Source: Kordiimonas laminariae (lineage in GTDB: Bacteria > Pseudomonadota > Alphaproteobacteria > Sphingomonadales > Kordiimonadaceae). Taken from it: a DNA stretch of 64,000 bases. A program made the position numbers and the translations under genes. Of this stretch, positions 14,831-24,820 are shown one piece after another (the stretch's first letter is position 1; every line of letters starts with the position of its first letter). The notes under the pieces are model-generated. The model was not told the origin of the DNA. It searched no databases and saw only the letters and a list, made by a program, of their open reading frames with translations. The DNA is taken from positions 124,001 to 188,000 of the forward strand of contig NZ_JAKQZA010000006.1 in assembly GCF_023008165.1 (NCBI RefSeq), in the 5' to 3' direction.

Positions 14831-17596
14831 ATGTCTAAAGCTGAACTTGATTTTCCAGAAGTTACTGAATCTGAAGGCGATACTCAGCTACCTTCGAAAC
14901 ACAAAAGCGGGAAATCACAGAATATCCGCCGACTTGCTCCGGTAATAATTGCCACCTCACTTAGTGTTCTTTGGACTGCACTGGCTGTTTATTTCCTTTC
15001 CACATCAACAAATGCCTTTGAAGATACGTCGATCACCGCTCTAGCAGTCCTCATTGCAGGATACGCAACACCAATTGCAATCTTCTGGCTTGTTGCCTTA
15101 GCTTTCCAGCGTACAGACCCACTTCTTGAACGCCGTTTGGCCATGGCTCAAAACCTGGATAAAGCTCTATCCCCTGTTGAGATGGCAGAGCAGCGTATCA
15201 AGGCACTTAATAAAAACCTCAAAAAGGAACTTGAGAGCATAGATGCGGTTGCTGATTTAGCTGCAGATCGTATTCAAAATCTCGAAAACCGCTTTCAAGA
15301 ACAAATCAGTAATCTCTTTACCGCTACAGCAGATACAGAAGCCCGAACAACCAGCATCCGGGATACCCTTGCCAGAGAACGGGATGCAATTGACAGCACT
15401 ACCCAGAATGTTGAGGAGCGCTTCAACAAATTGGAAGAACTTGTCACAACCATAGCTGCAAGCCTTGATAATGCTGGTCATACTTTTGCCTCCACCGCGG
15501 ACGGTGCAAAAGACCGTATGGACGAGAGCCTTGAAAACATTAGCGCCATGACGGAGAACTTCGAAAACCGTCTTGAAAAGGCAAGCAATACGGTTTCTGA
15601 AACGGCTGGTCTGGTTCGCGATATAGCAGAAAATGTTGAACTCAGGCTTCATACAGCGACGGAAAGCGCGCTCGCAGGTATGGAACGTTTCCGTCATGAC
15701 GTAGAAGGCCTTGAAGGACGCTCAGCTGAACTTTCAGAACACATGAAAACTCAAGGCTCTGTTCTTCATGATCTTGCAGAACTGGCCGCAACAGAATCTG
15801 CAAAGATTGAAGAAAGCCTCCGCACACACGTGGGCGAAGTCCGCCTCGCTGCTACCGAAGCTCTGGAACGTACAAGCGACGTAAGCGATATGTTCTCTGA
15901 CAAAGCCAAAGCAATGTCAGAACAAGTTATTGAAACGGTTGAGAATGCCAAACAGCTGCTTGAAGAAGCTGGTCAATCCCTTGAAGCGCACTGCCAATCT
16001 GCTCTTTCAACAAGCGAACGTGTAAACGAACAAACACTCGAGACTACAAAAGCGACGGGCGAAGCAGTGCTCGAACATGCCGCTAAAGCAGATGATATGC
16101 TGATGAACGGCCTGGAGCGTGCTAAAGCCGCTCTCGAAAATACAATATCCGCTATTTCCGAACACTCCAGTTCAGCAGTACAGGAAGCAGAAGATACCGC
16201 CACACGCACACTTCAACATATCAGACAGCTTCGCGCAGGTGTTGAAGAACAAATAGCCGAACTCGCACAGGCAAGCCGAAATGCATATGAACTTTCAAAT
16301 GATGCCGCGGGCAAAATTTCTGAAAAAACTGCAGAACTAAGACAGGAATCTGAAGACACAGTTCAGGAGCTTACATCCGTACGTGCGCAAATGGATGTTC
16401 AAAGCGATCTTATCGGTGAAGTTCTCAATGAAACCCGCATGGAACTTGCCCGTCTTGAAGATGATCTTTCAAGTCAGCGTGACGCCTTAAGCAGCGCATC
16501 AAATGAAGCGGCTGAAAAGGTAATCGAAGCCGCAGAAAGATTTGCAACTAACAGCCTCAATCTTCAGAACACTGCTTCTGTTGTTGAAGAACAACTCAGC
16601 AGTAAATCGGGCGAACTTGTTTCGATGATTGACCGAGTGGGTGATACATCTGCGCAAACCTCTGAACGGTTAGAAAAAGCTGTTGGTGAACTAAATGAAC
16701 AAACCACGGGTCTTCGTGAAGAATTAACTGATTCAGGTGGTGCACTTGGACAAGCCGCAGAAGCTTTTGCCGGTGAACGCCACCGCATCAAGGAAGAAAC
16801 CGAGAGCGTTATCAGTGAACTGAACCGGGCTTCCGATAATATGGGCACGGAAGTAACGCGTTTTACTGACAGTTCTATGGAAGCCGCAAATCGCCTTGAT
16901 GCTGCCAGCCAAGTATTGATGGACCAAACACAACGTGCACAAGATCAGATGCATAAATCTGTTGATGAAACTAGATCTGAACTCTCACAAACCATGGATG
17001 AGATAGGCAATAAAGCGACTGAGCGTATCACATACTTGCAGGAAGAGATGCAAGCCACCCTTGCCCGTGTTCTTTCTGAGTATCAGGAAACTGCTGATCA
17101 AGCAGAAAAAGAAAGTGCTCTACTGGCTATGCGTCTTGGCAATGAAGCAGAGAAAATCAACCAAACGACTGAGCAGTTTATCTCTAAAACTGAAGAGATT
17201 GAAAAACGTATCGCTTCGGCCACGAAGAATGACTTTGCGCGTACCTCTGCTCTCTTGATGGAAAGCCTTCAATCTAATTCAATCGAAATTAATAAAGCTC
17301 TGTCTGACGACCTCCCAGATACTGTTTGGGAGGATTATCTTGCCGGCGATAAATCTGTATTTATCCGCCGGACGCTTAAGGTTGGCAGTCGAAAGAGCCG
17401 CAAAATTATCGGTGAAAAATTTGCATCAGATCCAGAGTTCCGTGAAGCAGTCAGCCGCTACTGTCGGGATTTCGAAGGCATGATGGAACGAGCAATGATG
17501 GGCGACAAAGGCAGCGCCATGTCTGTCACTTTGATTTCAAGTGACATGGGCAAGCTCTATGTGCTTCTTGGGCAAGCACTGAAGAAATTTAGTTAA
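14831..17596 (+). CDS. large membrane-anchored coiled-coil protein (TipN-like plan)
   Basis: 921 residues. A hydrophilic N-terminus, two transmembrane helices (about 36-58 and 68-92), then roughly 700 residues of Ala/Glu/Ser-rich heptad-like coiled coil, and a conserved C-terminal region of about 90 residues (KSRKIIGEKFASDPEF, YCRDFEGMMERAMMGDKGS, MGKLYVLLGQALKKF). This resembles TipN, the Caulobacter cell-pole protein, in size, N-terminal membrane anchor and coiled coil, but sequence orthology cannot be confirmed by eye. Probably a cytoplasmic-face scaffold. Followed 32 bp later by a TRAP operon. Confidence 0.72.
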   Translation: MSKAELDFPEVTESEGDTQLPSKHKSGKSQNIRRLAPVIIATSLSVLWTALAVYFLSTSTNAFEDTSITALAVLIAGYATPIAIFWLVALAFQRTDPLLERRLAMAQNLDKALSPVEMAEQRIKALNKNLKKELESIDAVADLAADRIQNLENRFQEQISNLFTATADTEARTTSIRDTLARERDAIDSTTQNVEERFNKLEELVTTIAASLDNAGHTFASTADGAKDRMDESLENISAMTENFENRLEKASNTVSETAGLVRDIAENVELRLHTATESALAGMERFRHDVEGLEGRSAELSEHMKTQGSVLHDLAELAATESAKIEESLRTHVGEVRLAATEALERTSDVSDMFSDKAKAMSEQVIETVENAKQLLEEAGQSLEAHCQSALSTSERVNEQTLETTKATGEAVLEHAAKADDMLMNGLERAKAALENTISAISEHSSSAVQEAEDTATRTLQHIRQLRAGVEEQIAELAQASRNAYELSNDAAGKISEKTAELRQESEDTVQELTSVRAQMDVQSDLIGEVLNETRMELARLEDDLSSQRDALSSASNEAAEKVIEAAERFATNSLNLQNTASVVEEQLSSKSGELVSMIDRVGDTSAQTSERLEKAVGELNEQTTGLREELTDSGGALGQAAEAFAGERHRIKEETESVISELNRASDNMGTEVTRFTDSSMEAANRLDAASQVLMDQTQRAQDQMHKSVDETRSELSQTMDEIGNKATERITYLQEEMQATLARVLSEYQETADQAEKESALLAMRLGNEAEKINQTTEQFISKTEEIEKRIASATKNDFARTSALLMESLQSNSIEINKALSDDLPDTVWEDYLAGDKSVFIRRTLKVGSRKSRKIIGEKFASDPEFREAVSRYCRDFEGMMERAMMGDKGSAMSVTLISSDMGKLYVLLGQALKKFS

Positions 17597-17628
17597 GATT
17601 ACGCGGCGGGGGCCGCAAGGGGAGGAAC

Positions 17629-18708
17629 ATGGGTATCAAACGTTCACTGGCCACTGGTTTGGCCATTTCTGCCGTTATGTTGGTTGCAGCATGTGGTAGC
17701 AGCGAACAAGCGGCTGAAAAGGAAACACAGGAAAATAAACCTGTGAGCTGGCGCATGACCAGCACCTATCCTTCTACACTCCTGCAAATTGGCACCATGG
17801 GTAAAAAAATCACCGAAGAAGTAGATAAAATCTCTGGTGGGACCATGAAATTTGAATTTTTTGAACCCGGTGTTCTTGCCCCGCCCTTTGAAACGTTTGA
17901 TGCTGTAAGTTACGGCGCTGTGGAAGCAGGTTGGTCTACCCCCGGCTACTGGGCAGGCAAAGAACCTGCACTTCAACTTTTTGCTTCTGTGCCCTTTGGC
18001 CCTTCTGCCCCAGAATATCTCGCATGGTTCGATTATGGTGGCGGTCGTGAACTGTTTGAAGAAATCTACCACAAGCACAACATCCACAGCATTATCTGCG
18101 GCATGACCCCGCCAGAAGCTTCAGGCTGGTTTAAAAAAGAAATGAAAACCATTGAAGACTTCAAAGGTCTGAAAATTCGTTTCTTTGGCTTGGGCGGTAA
18201 AGTCCTTCAGGAGGTAGGTGCTGCACCACAACTCATCGCAGGTGGAGAGATCTATCAAGCGCTCGAGTTAGGCACCATTGATGCTACTGAATATGCCATG
18301 CCTGCAGTTGATCTGAAGATGGGCTTCTATGAGGTAGCAAAACATTATTACTTCCCAGGCTGGCATCAGCAGTCCACCTTCTTCGAACTGATGATCAATC
18401 TGGACAAATGGAACAGCCTATCTGAAACACAGCAGTATCAGATTACCACAGCATGCGCCGCCAACGTACGGTACGGTGTTTCTGAAGGTGAAGCCTTGCA
18501 GCCTGACGCCATCGCCAAACTTGAAGCCGAAGGTGTGCAAATCCACACATGGCCACCAGAAATTCTAGCTGAGCTAAAAGCAGCCTGGGACAAGGTCTCC
18601 ACTGAGCTTGCAGAAGACGATGAAAACTTTGCCCGAGCTTGGGAAAGCCTGCAAACCTTCCGAGCCAAATATAAAGGCTGGGCTGATCGTGGCTATTTGA
18701 AGGATTAA
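17629..18708 (+). CDS. dctP: TRAP transporter substrate-binding lipoprotein (DctP family)
   Basis: 359 residues. A lipoprotein signal with lipobox LVAAC (Cys22), then a DctP fold with the conserved GLKIRFFGLGGKV arginine segment and GGEIYQALELGTIDATEY. The GGEIxxALExGxIDATE pattern and YYFPGWHQ resemble the 2-oxoacid receptor TakP, so a monocarboxylic or keto acid is a plausible ligand (inference). AGGGGAGGAAC precedes the ATG. First gene of a three-gene TRAP operon. Confidence 0.92.
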   Translation: MGIKRSLATGLAISAVMLVAACGSSEQAAEKETQENKPVSWRMTSTYPSTLLQIGTMGKKITEEVDKISGGTMKFEFFEPGVLAPPFETFDAVSYGAVEAGWSTPGYWAGKEPALQLFASVPFGPSAPEYLAWFDYGGGRELFEEIYHKHNIHSIICGMTPPEASGWFKKEMKTIEDFKGLKIRFFGLGGKVLQEVGAAPQLIAGGEIYQALELGTIDATEYAMPAVDLKMGFYEVAKHYYFPGWHQQSTFFELMINLDKWNSLSETQQYQITTACAANVRYGVSEGEALQPDAIAKLEAEGVQIHTWPPEILAELKAAWDKVSTELAEDDENFARAWESLQTFRAKYKGWADRGYLKD

Positions 18709-18712
18709 GTCT

Positions 18713-19276
18713 GTGCAGTTTCTGTTTTCGCTTTCAAAAAAGCTGGAAAGCATCAGCACAGCTGTGGGACGCCTATCCGTTTGGCTGATCCTTGTTTTGA
18801 TGCTTGTTATCGTTACAGACGTAACTCTCCGCCACTGGTTTGTAATTGGCTCCACTAAATTGCAGGAGCTTGAATGGCATCTGCACGGTGCTTTGTTTCT
18901 TCTATGCCTAGGCTGGGCCTATACCAAAAACGCCCATGTGCGTATTGAGCTTCTTTCTGAAAAACTCAGCCCTAAAGCTGGCGCTGCAATAGAAGCTTTG
19001 GGCTGTCTCCTGTTCCTATTGCCGTATACTTTTGCCGTAATCAGTTTTGGTATCGATTATGTGAGCTACAGTATTGAATATAGTGAAGCTTCCGCCTCAG
19101 CCACCGGCCTGCCCAACCGCTGGATTATTAAATCCGTGATCATTGTTGGCTTTGGTTTTCTTGTAATTGCTGCTCTTGCACGTTTGCTGGAAAGTATTGT
19201 TTTCCTATTCGGGGATAAAACGCTCGCGGACCAAACATTCTTCGCAACCGATCATGTACAGAAGGGAGAAAGCTGA
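18713..19276 (+). CDS. dctQ: TRAP transporter small permease (DctQ family)
   Basis: 187 residues from GTG 18713, four bases after the receptor stop codon. About four transmembrane helices with the family motif LQELEWHLHGALFLLCLGWAY. It links the receptor to the large permease. The stop codon overlaps the start of the next gene by one base, showing tight coupling. Confidence 0.9.
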   Translation: MQFLFSLSKKLESISTAVGRLSVWLILVLMLVIVTDVTLRHWFVIGSTKLQELEWHLHGALFLLCLGWAYTKNAHVRIELLSEKLSPKAGAAIEALGCLLFLLPYTFAVISFGIDYVSYSIEYSEASASATGLPNRWIIKSVIIVGFGFLVIAALARLLESIVFLFGDKTLADQTFFATDHVQKGES

Positions 19277-20637
19277 TGGAAGCCTTCATCGAATTCTTAC
19301 CCTTCTTGATGTTCCTGGTATTAATGCCGCTTCTGTTTTCAGGCTTTCCTGTAGCCTTTGTACTTGGTGGTGTTGGACTTGGTTTCTGGTTGCTGGCCGT
19401 GGCGCTCGGCATTGAAAATTCAAACAGCTTCTTCCTTGTGGTTAGCCGTATCTTTGGGGGTGTTGTCAGCAAATTGGTGCTCGTAGCCATCCCCATGTTC
19501 ATCTTTATGGGAACCATGCTGGAGCGCAGTGGTGTTGCCAAAGACCTGCTCCATACGCTCCAATTGATGACAAGACGTGTGCCTGGCGGGCTTGCGCTTT
19601 CAGTAACTATCCTTGGCGTTATTCTCGCGGCAACAACAGGCATTATCGGTGCAAGCGTCGTGATGATGACCCTACTCGCGCTGCCAGTGATGCTGGAGCG
19701 CGGCTATCATTCACCACTGGCTACAGGTACTATTGCTGCATCAGGTACGCTTGGTATCCTTCTGCCACCATCTATTATGCTTGTGGTAATGGCAGACCTT
19801 TTGTCTACGTCAGCTGGTAGCCTCTTTATGGCGGCAATTGGCCCAAGCCTTCTACTCGCTCTGCTATATCTGCTCTATATTTTCATTACCACATGGCGTA
19901 ATCCGTCACTGGCGCCGCCTCTTGAGATAACTGAAAATACAGAACAACTATCTATCATGATGGTGATCCGCAGCTTTGCTCCCCCCGTGCTGCTTATTGT
20001 TGCTGTGCTTGGTTCTATCTTCGGCGGTTTCGCGACCCCAACAGAAGCGAGCGGTGTGGGCGCCTTAGGTGCGCTTTTACTTGCTGCCTTCAAAGGCAAA
20101 CTCAATATCAGCATGCTACAGGATGTTCTGGAACGTTCAGCACTCACAACTGCTATGCTGTTTGGGCTGTTTGTAGGGGCCACCGCCTTTTCATACGTAT
20201 TTGCGCTCCTTGGCGGTCATGAAGCTATTATTCATTTAATGGAAAGCACTGGTACAGGACCATGGGCAATCCTCACTCTCTTGATGATTGTTGTATTTAT
20301 CTTGGGCTTCTTCTTTGACTGGATCGAGATCACGCTTATCATTTTGCCGGTATTTGCCCCGGTAATTGCCAAGCTGGACTTTGGCGCGCATCTCTTTGAT
20401 CCAAGCCTAACCGTACACTGGTTCGCAATCCTGATGGCAGTGAACCTGCAAACAAGCTTCCTTACGCCCCCATTTGGGTTTGCTCTGTTCTATATGAAAG
20501 GTGCAGCACCAAAAAGCGTGAAACTGGCACATATATACAAAGGCATTGTGCCGTTCGTGCTACTACAGCTTCTTGGGCTTGTACTCTTACTCATCTGGCC
20601 GGAAATTGCTTTGTGGCTGCCATCTGCCAGCAAATAA
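19276..20637 (+). CDS. dctM: TRAP transporter large permease (DctM family)
   Basis: 453 residues, about 12 hydrophobic segments. Contains the DctM signatures GFPVAFVLGGVG, TGIIGASVVMMTLLALPVML and GTLGILLPPSIMLVV. Sodium-driven symport across the inner membrane with DctQ and the DctP lipoprotein. Length is typical (425-460). The operon ends at a bidirectional terminator. Confidence 0.94.
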   Translation: MEAFIEFLPFLMFLVLMPLLFSGFPVAFVLGGVGLGFWLLAVALGIENSNSFFLVVSRIFGGVVSKLVLVAIPMFIFMGTMLERSGVAKDLLHTLQLMTRRVPGGLALSVTILGVILAATTGIIGASVVMMTLLALPVMLERGYHSPLATGTIAASGTLGILLPPSIMLVVMADLLSTSAGSLFMAAIGPSLLLALLYLLYIFITTWRNPSLAPPLEITENTEQLSIMMVIRSFAPPVLLIVAVLGSIFGGFATPTEASGVGALGALLLAAFKGKLNISMLQDVLERSALTTAMLFGLFVGATAFSYVFALLGGHEAIIHLMESTGTGPWAILTLLMIVVFILGFFFDWIEITLIILPVFAPVIAKLDFGAHLFDPSLTVHWFAILMAVNLQTSFLTPPFGFALFYMKGAAPKSVKLAHIYKGIVPFVLLQLLGLVLLLIWPEIALWLPSASK

Positions 20638-20638
20638 A

Positions 20639-20661
20639 AAAGAGCGCTAAAAGCGCTCTTT
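20639..20661. terminator. bidirectional terminator between TRAP operon and DUF2336 gene
   Basis: AAAGAGCGC-TAAAA-GCGCTCTTT with A and T flanks, between convergent genes. Confidence 0.9.
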
Positions 20662-20684
20662 ACAATCTATCTCTGCTAAGCAGC

Positions 20685-21803
20685 TTAACCAACGTGATTA
20701 TCAGCTTGCACGCCGTGAAGCTTACCAATCAGATAATCAAGGTTATCTGTGTCAATTTCATCTTCCACCGCGGTTAGAACCCGTTCAATCATCAACTGTT
20801 TGAACATATCCTGATCATCACCAGCTGTTTCCAGCATCTCATCAAACAAATCAAGCGCTGAACGAGCTACCAACAATAACTGAGGCGGCATCTTTGCAGC
20901 CTCGAACAAACGTTGAAGCCCCATACCTCCCTTATCGTGTACAAGCTTATATGCATTCACCACTGGGATATTCACGCGCTTAGCAAGTGCAACTTCGAAG
21001 AAGGTGACATCCCCCATGACAAGCGCTCGCAGCATAAGTGTTGGCGTAAGGCGACCATTCGCATGAAGCTGGTCCACCAAAGCCTGTACGGTGTTTTCGT
21101 CACCGTCTAGTAGTGAAACTGTTGCTTTCTCTCGGCTTTCAAGAAGCAGATCACTTGCCATGCCGGGCGATACTTCATGGTGCGTAAGAATATGGTCTTT
21201 AAGTTGCTCTGATACGAGCGTAACCAAACGTTCAGCTACAGCAACTGGTAGTTCCTGACGGTTAGCCATTGGCCCCTGCACCAGTTCGCTATCCCCGTGT
21301 TTATCCAAGACTTTGCCAAAGGTAGCATCACTGATAGCTGCACTATCATTGCCCACAAGTGCCGCAACTGCTTCTTCGCTACCCTCTTCTGCAATAACAT
21401 CAGATAAATTCTCTGAAACATCATCTCGGCCAGCAACTGCCTTCTGAACATCAGAGCCACGTGTTTTAACAAGCTCTATTAAATCGGCATCTGTAAGAAC
21501 CACCGAGCTTTCAATCAGCGGCATCGCCACTTCATCAACATCTTTGGCAAGTGCACTCGCAACATCATGGGGAACTTCAGGGTTTTCTTTCAGGCTTTCA
21601 GATAAAGCCTGTCTTACCCTTACTTCCGCATCCTTAAGCATATGACGGAAAATACTTTCGGCAATTTCACGTTCTTTATCGGATAAGGAATCGGCACTAA
21701 AAGTGGAGGCAACTTTGGAAGCTGCGACAGCTCTGTTTTCGCCACTTGGATCCTGCAGAAGTTTTGCAACATCAGCACTAGATAGGGTTGTTTTCTCAGC
21801 CAA
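20685..21803 (-). CDS. DUF2336-family protein
   Basis: 372 residues, all-helical, with HEAT-like repeats: AASKVASTF, EIAESIFRHMLKDAEVRVRQALSESLKENPEVPHDVASALAKDVDEVA, SVVLTDADLIELVKTRG. This is the DUF2336 pattern, nearly confined to alphaproteobacteria. In Caulobacter one member, KidO-independent in function, is poorly described; no reaction can be assigned here. No signal peptide, so cytoplasmic. Monocistronic. Confidence 0.8.
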   Translation of the reverse strand: MAEKTTLSSADVAKLLQDPSGENRAVAASKVASTFSADSLSDKEREIAESIFRHMLKDAEVRVRQALSESLKENPEVPHDVASALAKDVDEVAMPLIESSVVLTDADLIELVKTRGSDVQKAVAGRDDVSENLSDVIAEEGSEEAVAALVGNDSAAISDATFGKVLDKHGDSELVQGPMANRQELPVAVAERLVTLVSEQLKDHILTHHEVSPGMASDLLLESREKATVSLLDGDENTVQALVDQLHANGRLTPTLMLRALVMGDVTFFEVALAKRVNIPVVNAYKLVHDKGGMGLQRLFEAAKMPPQLLLVARSALDLFDEMLETAGDDQDMFKQLMIERVLTAVEDEIDTDNLDYLIGKLHGVQADNHVG

Positions 21804-22052
21804 GGTAAAATCTCACAATTAGTCTCACCTTCCTACGCTAGGAGAAACTGGTTAATCGGTCGTTAAAAATCTTCCAGCATTTTAGCTGTTCGATCAAGTT
21901 TTCTGGAGCATACCACATGTTTCCATTGAGGATTTCACTTTTTATGGCTAGCATGCGTGGAATTTTGACCAGAGTGGGGGCAAGCTCTGGCTAAAGAAAA
22001 CGATAATCATTCAGCTAGTTTTGCTGATAAAACAAGAACTTGGGGAGTCTCC

Positions 22053-23606
22053 ATGAAACGCCTTCTGGCTGTATTGGCCTCTGTGTGCTTCGCCACGCAA
22101 GCTGCTCTTGCACAAGATTCTGAGAAAACTTTCTCAGAAGTGATTAATGATTTCATGACACCTGTCAGCGAATTTATCTCCGGTATTGTATTTTATGCTG
22201 TGCCAATGGACTGGCTCTATGATGGTGCACCTGGTCTGCCACTAATCGTGGTTTGGCTTCTTGGTGGTGGTATTTTCTTCACATTTTACATGGGTTTCCC
22301 AAACATTCGCGGCTTCAAGCAATCAATGCGGATAGTAAAAGGTACATATGATGACCCTGAAGACCCGGGTGAAGTAACACACTTCCAAGCTCTTTCCGCT
22401 GCGGTTTCCGGTACGGTAGGCTTGGGTAATATCGCTGGTGTTGCGATTGCGGTTTCTGTTGGTGGTGCTGGTGCTACCTTCTGGATGATCCTTGCAGGCC
22501 TCTTCGGTATGACATCCAAATTCGTGGAATGTACACTTGGCGTGAAATACCGTGAAATTGATGAAAACGGTGTAGTTTCTGGCGGTCCTATGCACTACCT
22601 GAGCAAAGGTCTTGCAAACATGGGCATGGCTGGCCTTGGTAAAGTACTTGCTGTAGCTGCTGCGATGATTTGTATCGGCGGTGCTTTCGGTGCTGGCGCT
22701 ATGTTCCAGGTAAACCAGTCTGCTATGCAGTTCACCAATGAAGTATCAGCGCTTACAGGCGGTACGGAAAGCTTCTTCTACGGTAAAGGCTGGATCTTCG
22801 GTATCGTATTCGCTTCTGTTGTAGGTCTGGTGATTATCGGCGGCATTAAGAAAATTACTCACGTAACTGAGTTCCTGGTACCTGTTATGGCGATCATTTA
22901 CGTAAGTGCTTCCCTTATCATTATCTTCGGTAACATCTCAGCTCTTCCAGATGCATTCGGCCAGATATTTGCCGGCGCATTTACAGCAGATGGTATTCAA
23001 GGTGGTATCCTAGGCGTGCTTATTCAAGGTTTACGCCGTGCATCATTCTCTAACGAAGCTGGTCTTGGTTCAGCATCCATCGCACACGCTGCTGCGAAAA
23101 CAAAAGAACCAGTGGCGGAAGGTCTTGTTGCCCTTCTTGAGCCGTTTATTGATACAGTGGTGATCTGCACCATTACAGCGCTTGTTATCATCATCACAGG
23201 TTCTGTAGATTCGTCAGCTTCAGGTACAGCTGCTGGTATCGCCCTGACCTCAAAAGCATTTGCTTCTGTGATTGATTGGTTCCCATACGTTCTAACCATT
23301 GCCGTGATTATGTTTGCATTCTCAACATCAATCACTTGGTTCTACTATGGCCAGCGTTCATTCCTATGGCTCGTAGGTGATAAACCAATGGCTGACCTGT
23401 TGTTTAAGCTTGCGTACTTGAGCTCGCTAATCGTTGGCTCTGCTATGTCTCTCGGTGCAGTTATGGATATTGCAGATGCCCTTCTTCTTGCAATGGGTGT
23501 TCCGAACATCCTTGGCCTATTCCTTCTACGCAAGGAAGTTAAAGGTATGCTGACTGATTATTTCGCTCGTATTAAATCAGGCGAAATCAGACCATACGAA
23601 GGCTAA
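22053..23606 (+). CDS. AGCS-family sodium:alanine/glycine symporter
   Basis: 517 residues. It opens with a cleavable signal-like segment (LAVLASVCFATQAALA), unusual but seen in some members, followed by about ten transmembrane helices. Family motifs: GFPNIRGFKQSMRIVKG, SGTVGLGNIAGVAIAVSVGGAGATFWMI, RRASFSNEAGLGSASIAHAA. Imports alanine or glycine with sodium. A ribosome site, GGGGAG, lies 8 bases upstream. Monocistronic, with a hairpin 80 bp after the stop. Confidence 0.93.
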   Translation: MKRLLAVLASVCFATQAALAQDSEKTFSEVINDFMTPVSEFISGIVFYAVPMDWLYDGAPGLPLIVVWLLGGGIFFTFYMGFPNIRGFKQSMRIVKGTYDDPEDPGEVTHFQALSAAVSGTVGLGNIAGVAIAVSVGGAGATFWMILAGLFGMTSKFVECTLGVKYREIDENGVVSGGPMHYLSKGLANMGMAGLGKVLAVAAAMICIGGAFGAGAMFQVNQSAMQFTNEVSALTGGTESFFYGKGWIFGIVFASVVGLVIIGGIKKITHVTEFLVPVMAIIYVSASLIIIFGNISALPDAFGQIFAGAFTADGIQGGILGVLIQGLRRASFSNEAGLGSASIAHAAAKTKEPVAEGLVALLEPFIDTVVICTITALVIIITGSVDSSASGTAAGIALTSKAFASVIDWFPYVLTIAVIMFAFSTSITWFYYGQRSFLWLVGDKPMADLLFKLAYLSSLIVGSAMSLGAVMDIADALLLAMGVPNILGLFLLRKEVKGMLTDYFARIKSGEIRPYEG

Positions 23607-23684
23607 TACCGCAGGAACCTGCCGTTAACTATAAAAGTTGATTGCAAATTGTTCATGCTACATTAAGTATAGAAAACCATGATA

Positions 23685-23704
23685 TGGCGGGCTCAGGCCC
23701 GCCA
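23685..23704 (+). terminator. hairpin before cytochrome c gene
   Basis: TGGCGGGC-TCAG-GCCCGCCA, followed by ATTTGTTT. A probable terminator of the symporter transcript. Confidence 0.6.
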
Positions 23705-23730
23705 ATTTGTTTAGAAGGACTATAAGTTTT

Positions 23731-24150
23731 ATGCCGATGCTGTTGAAAGTTTGTACGCTTGCGCTGATGACGACATTTTCAGGAACAGTCGTAAACGCGG
23801 TTGATGCAACAGATACTAGCCTTTCAAGCCTTGGTGATGCAGCAAAAGGCAAGCGTGTCTTTAATCGTTGCAAAGCTTGTCATAACCTTACACCAGCTAA
23901 GCGTACGCGACTTGGTCCTAACCTAGACGAACTATTTGGCCGTAAAGCAGGTTCGGCTGAAAATTATAAATATTCAAAAGCCATGGTGGATACAGATATT
24001 GTGTGGACAGAAAGCACAATCAATGAATGGCTAACTAAACCAAATGCTTTCCTGCCGGGTAATAAAATGGCCTTCGCAGGCATTCGTAAAGAGCAAGATC
24101 GCAAAGATTTGATAGCCTTTTTACGACAGTCCACAGCAAAAACAGAATAA
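23731..24150 (+). CDS. class I c-type cytochrome
   Basis: 139 residues from ATG 23731 (AGAAGGA upstream). Signal peptide TLALMTTFSGTVVNA; haem motif CKACH in FNRCKACHNLTP; axial methionine in GNKMAFAG. The size and LGPNLDELFGRKAG segment match cytochrome c2/c-552-type periplasmic electron carriers. The next gene, MlaC-like, starts 24 bp later and may be co-transcribed. Confidence 0.92.
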   Translation: MPMLLKVCTLALMTTFSGTVVNAVDATDTSLSSLGDAAKGKRVFNRCKACHNLTPAKRTRLGPNLDELFGRKAGSAENYKYSKAMVDTDIVWTESTINEWLTKPNAFLPGNKMAFAGIRKEQDRKDLIAFLRQSTAKTE

Positions 24151-24174
24151 TACTCGGGAAAGAGTGAGGATACT

Positions 24175-24819
24175 ATGATGAAGAAATTGATTGCCGCATG
24201 TGTGCTTTTCCTGTTTGCACCTCTAAATATTGTTGCTGCCCAAGACAAGGCAGTAGATGATCCAAAAGGTGCTATTGAATTCATCGAAAGACTATCTTCT
24301 GAAACAGTTGCTGTTTGGAGTGACGCGAAGATGAACGAAATGGAACGTGATACAGCGTTCAAAGCTATCTTTGCGGAAGCAACAGATATCAACCTTCTTG
24401 CCCGCGGCATGCTTGGTCGTCATTACCGCTCCCTAACCTCGGATCAGCGTACACAATATATGGCAGCAATGCGGGATTATATTCTGGCTGAATTTGACAG
24501 CAACATGTCTGAAATCGGCTTCAAAAACCTCGATGTAGTAGGTACCAAGCCAGCATCCGGTAAGCGTGGCCACCTCTACGTACGCACAGAAATTCTGCGT
24601 GATGAAGGCGCTGCTATTCTTGCTAACTGGCGTGTGCGCAAGAAAAACGGTCAGTTCCATATTGTGAATTTGGAATTTGAAGGTATCAATCTGATGATCA
24701 CAAACCGCGACGTGTTTTCATCAAAGATTAAACGCGACGGTATTGACGGCTTGATTGCATGGCTGTACAGACGCGCGGCTGAAGCAGCAGCTGAAGCCGA
24801 GGCAGCTTCAACTTCTTAA
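24175..24819 (+). CDS. MlaC/Ttg2D-family phospholipid-binding protein
   Basis: 214 residues. Signal peptide LIAACVLFLFAPLNIVAA, then the MlaC fold: LARGMLGRHYRSLTSDQRTQYMAAMRDYILAEF, and VRTEILRDEGAAILANWRVRKKNGQFHIVNLEFEGINLMITNRDVF. Periplasmic lipid shuttle of the Mla pathway or a hopanoid/toluene-tolerance relative. No other mla gene is beside it, so the partner system lies elsewhere. A/Glu-rich C-terminal tail of about 15 residues. Confidence 0.88.
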   Translation: MMKKLIAACVLFLFAPLNIVAAQDKAVDDPKGAIEFIERLSSETVAVWSDAKMNEMERDTAFKAIFAEATDINLLARGMLGRHYRSLTSDQRTQYMAAMRDYILAEFDSNMSEIGFKNLDVVGTKPASGKRGHLYVRTEILRDEGAAILANWRVRKKNGQFHIVNLEFEGINLMITNRDVFSSKIKRDGIDGLIAWLYRRAAEAAAEAEAASTS

Positions 24820-24820
24820 A

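Noticed and set aside
21804-22052. Glycine riboswitch before the AGCS symporter
   Set aside because: The leader lacks the paired conserved GC-rich aptamer segments; only ordinary AT-rich sequence is seen.
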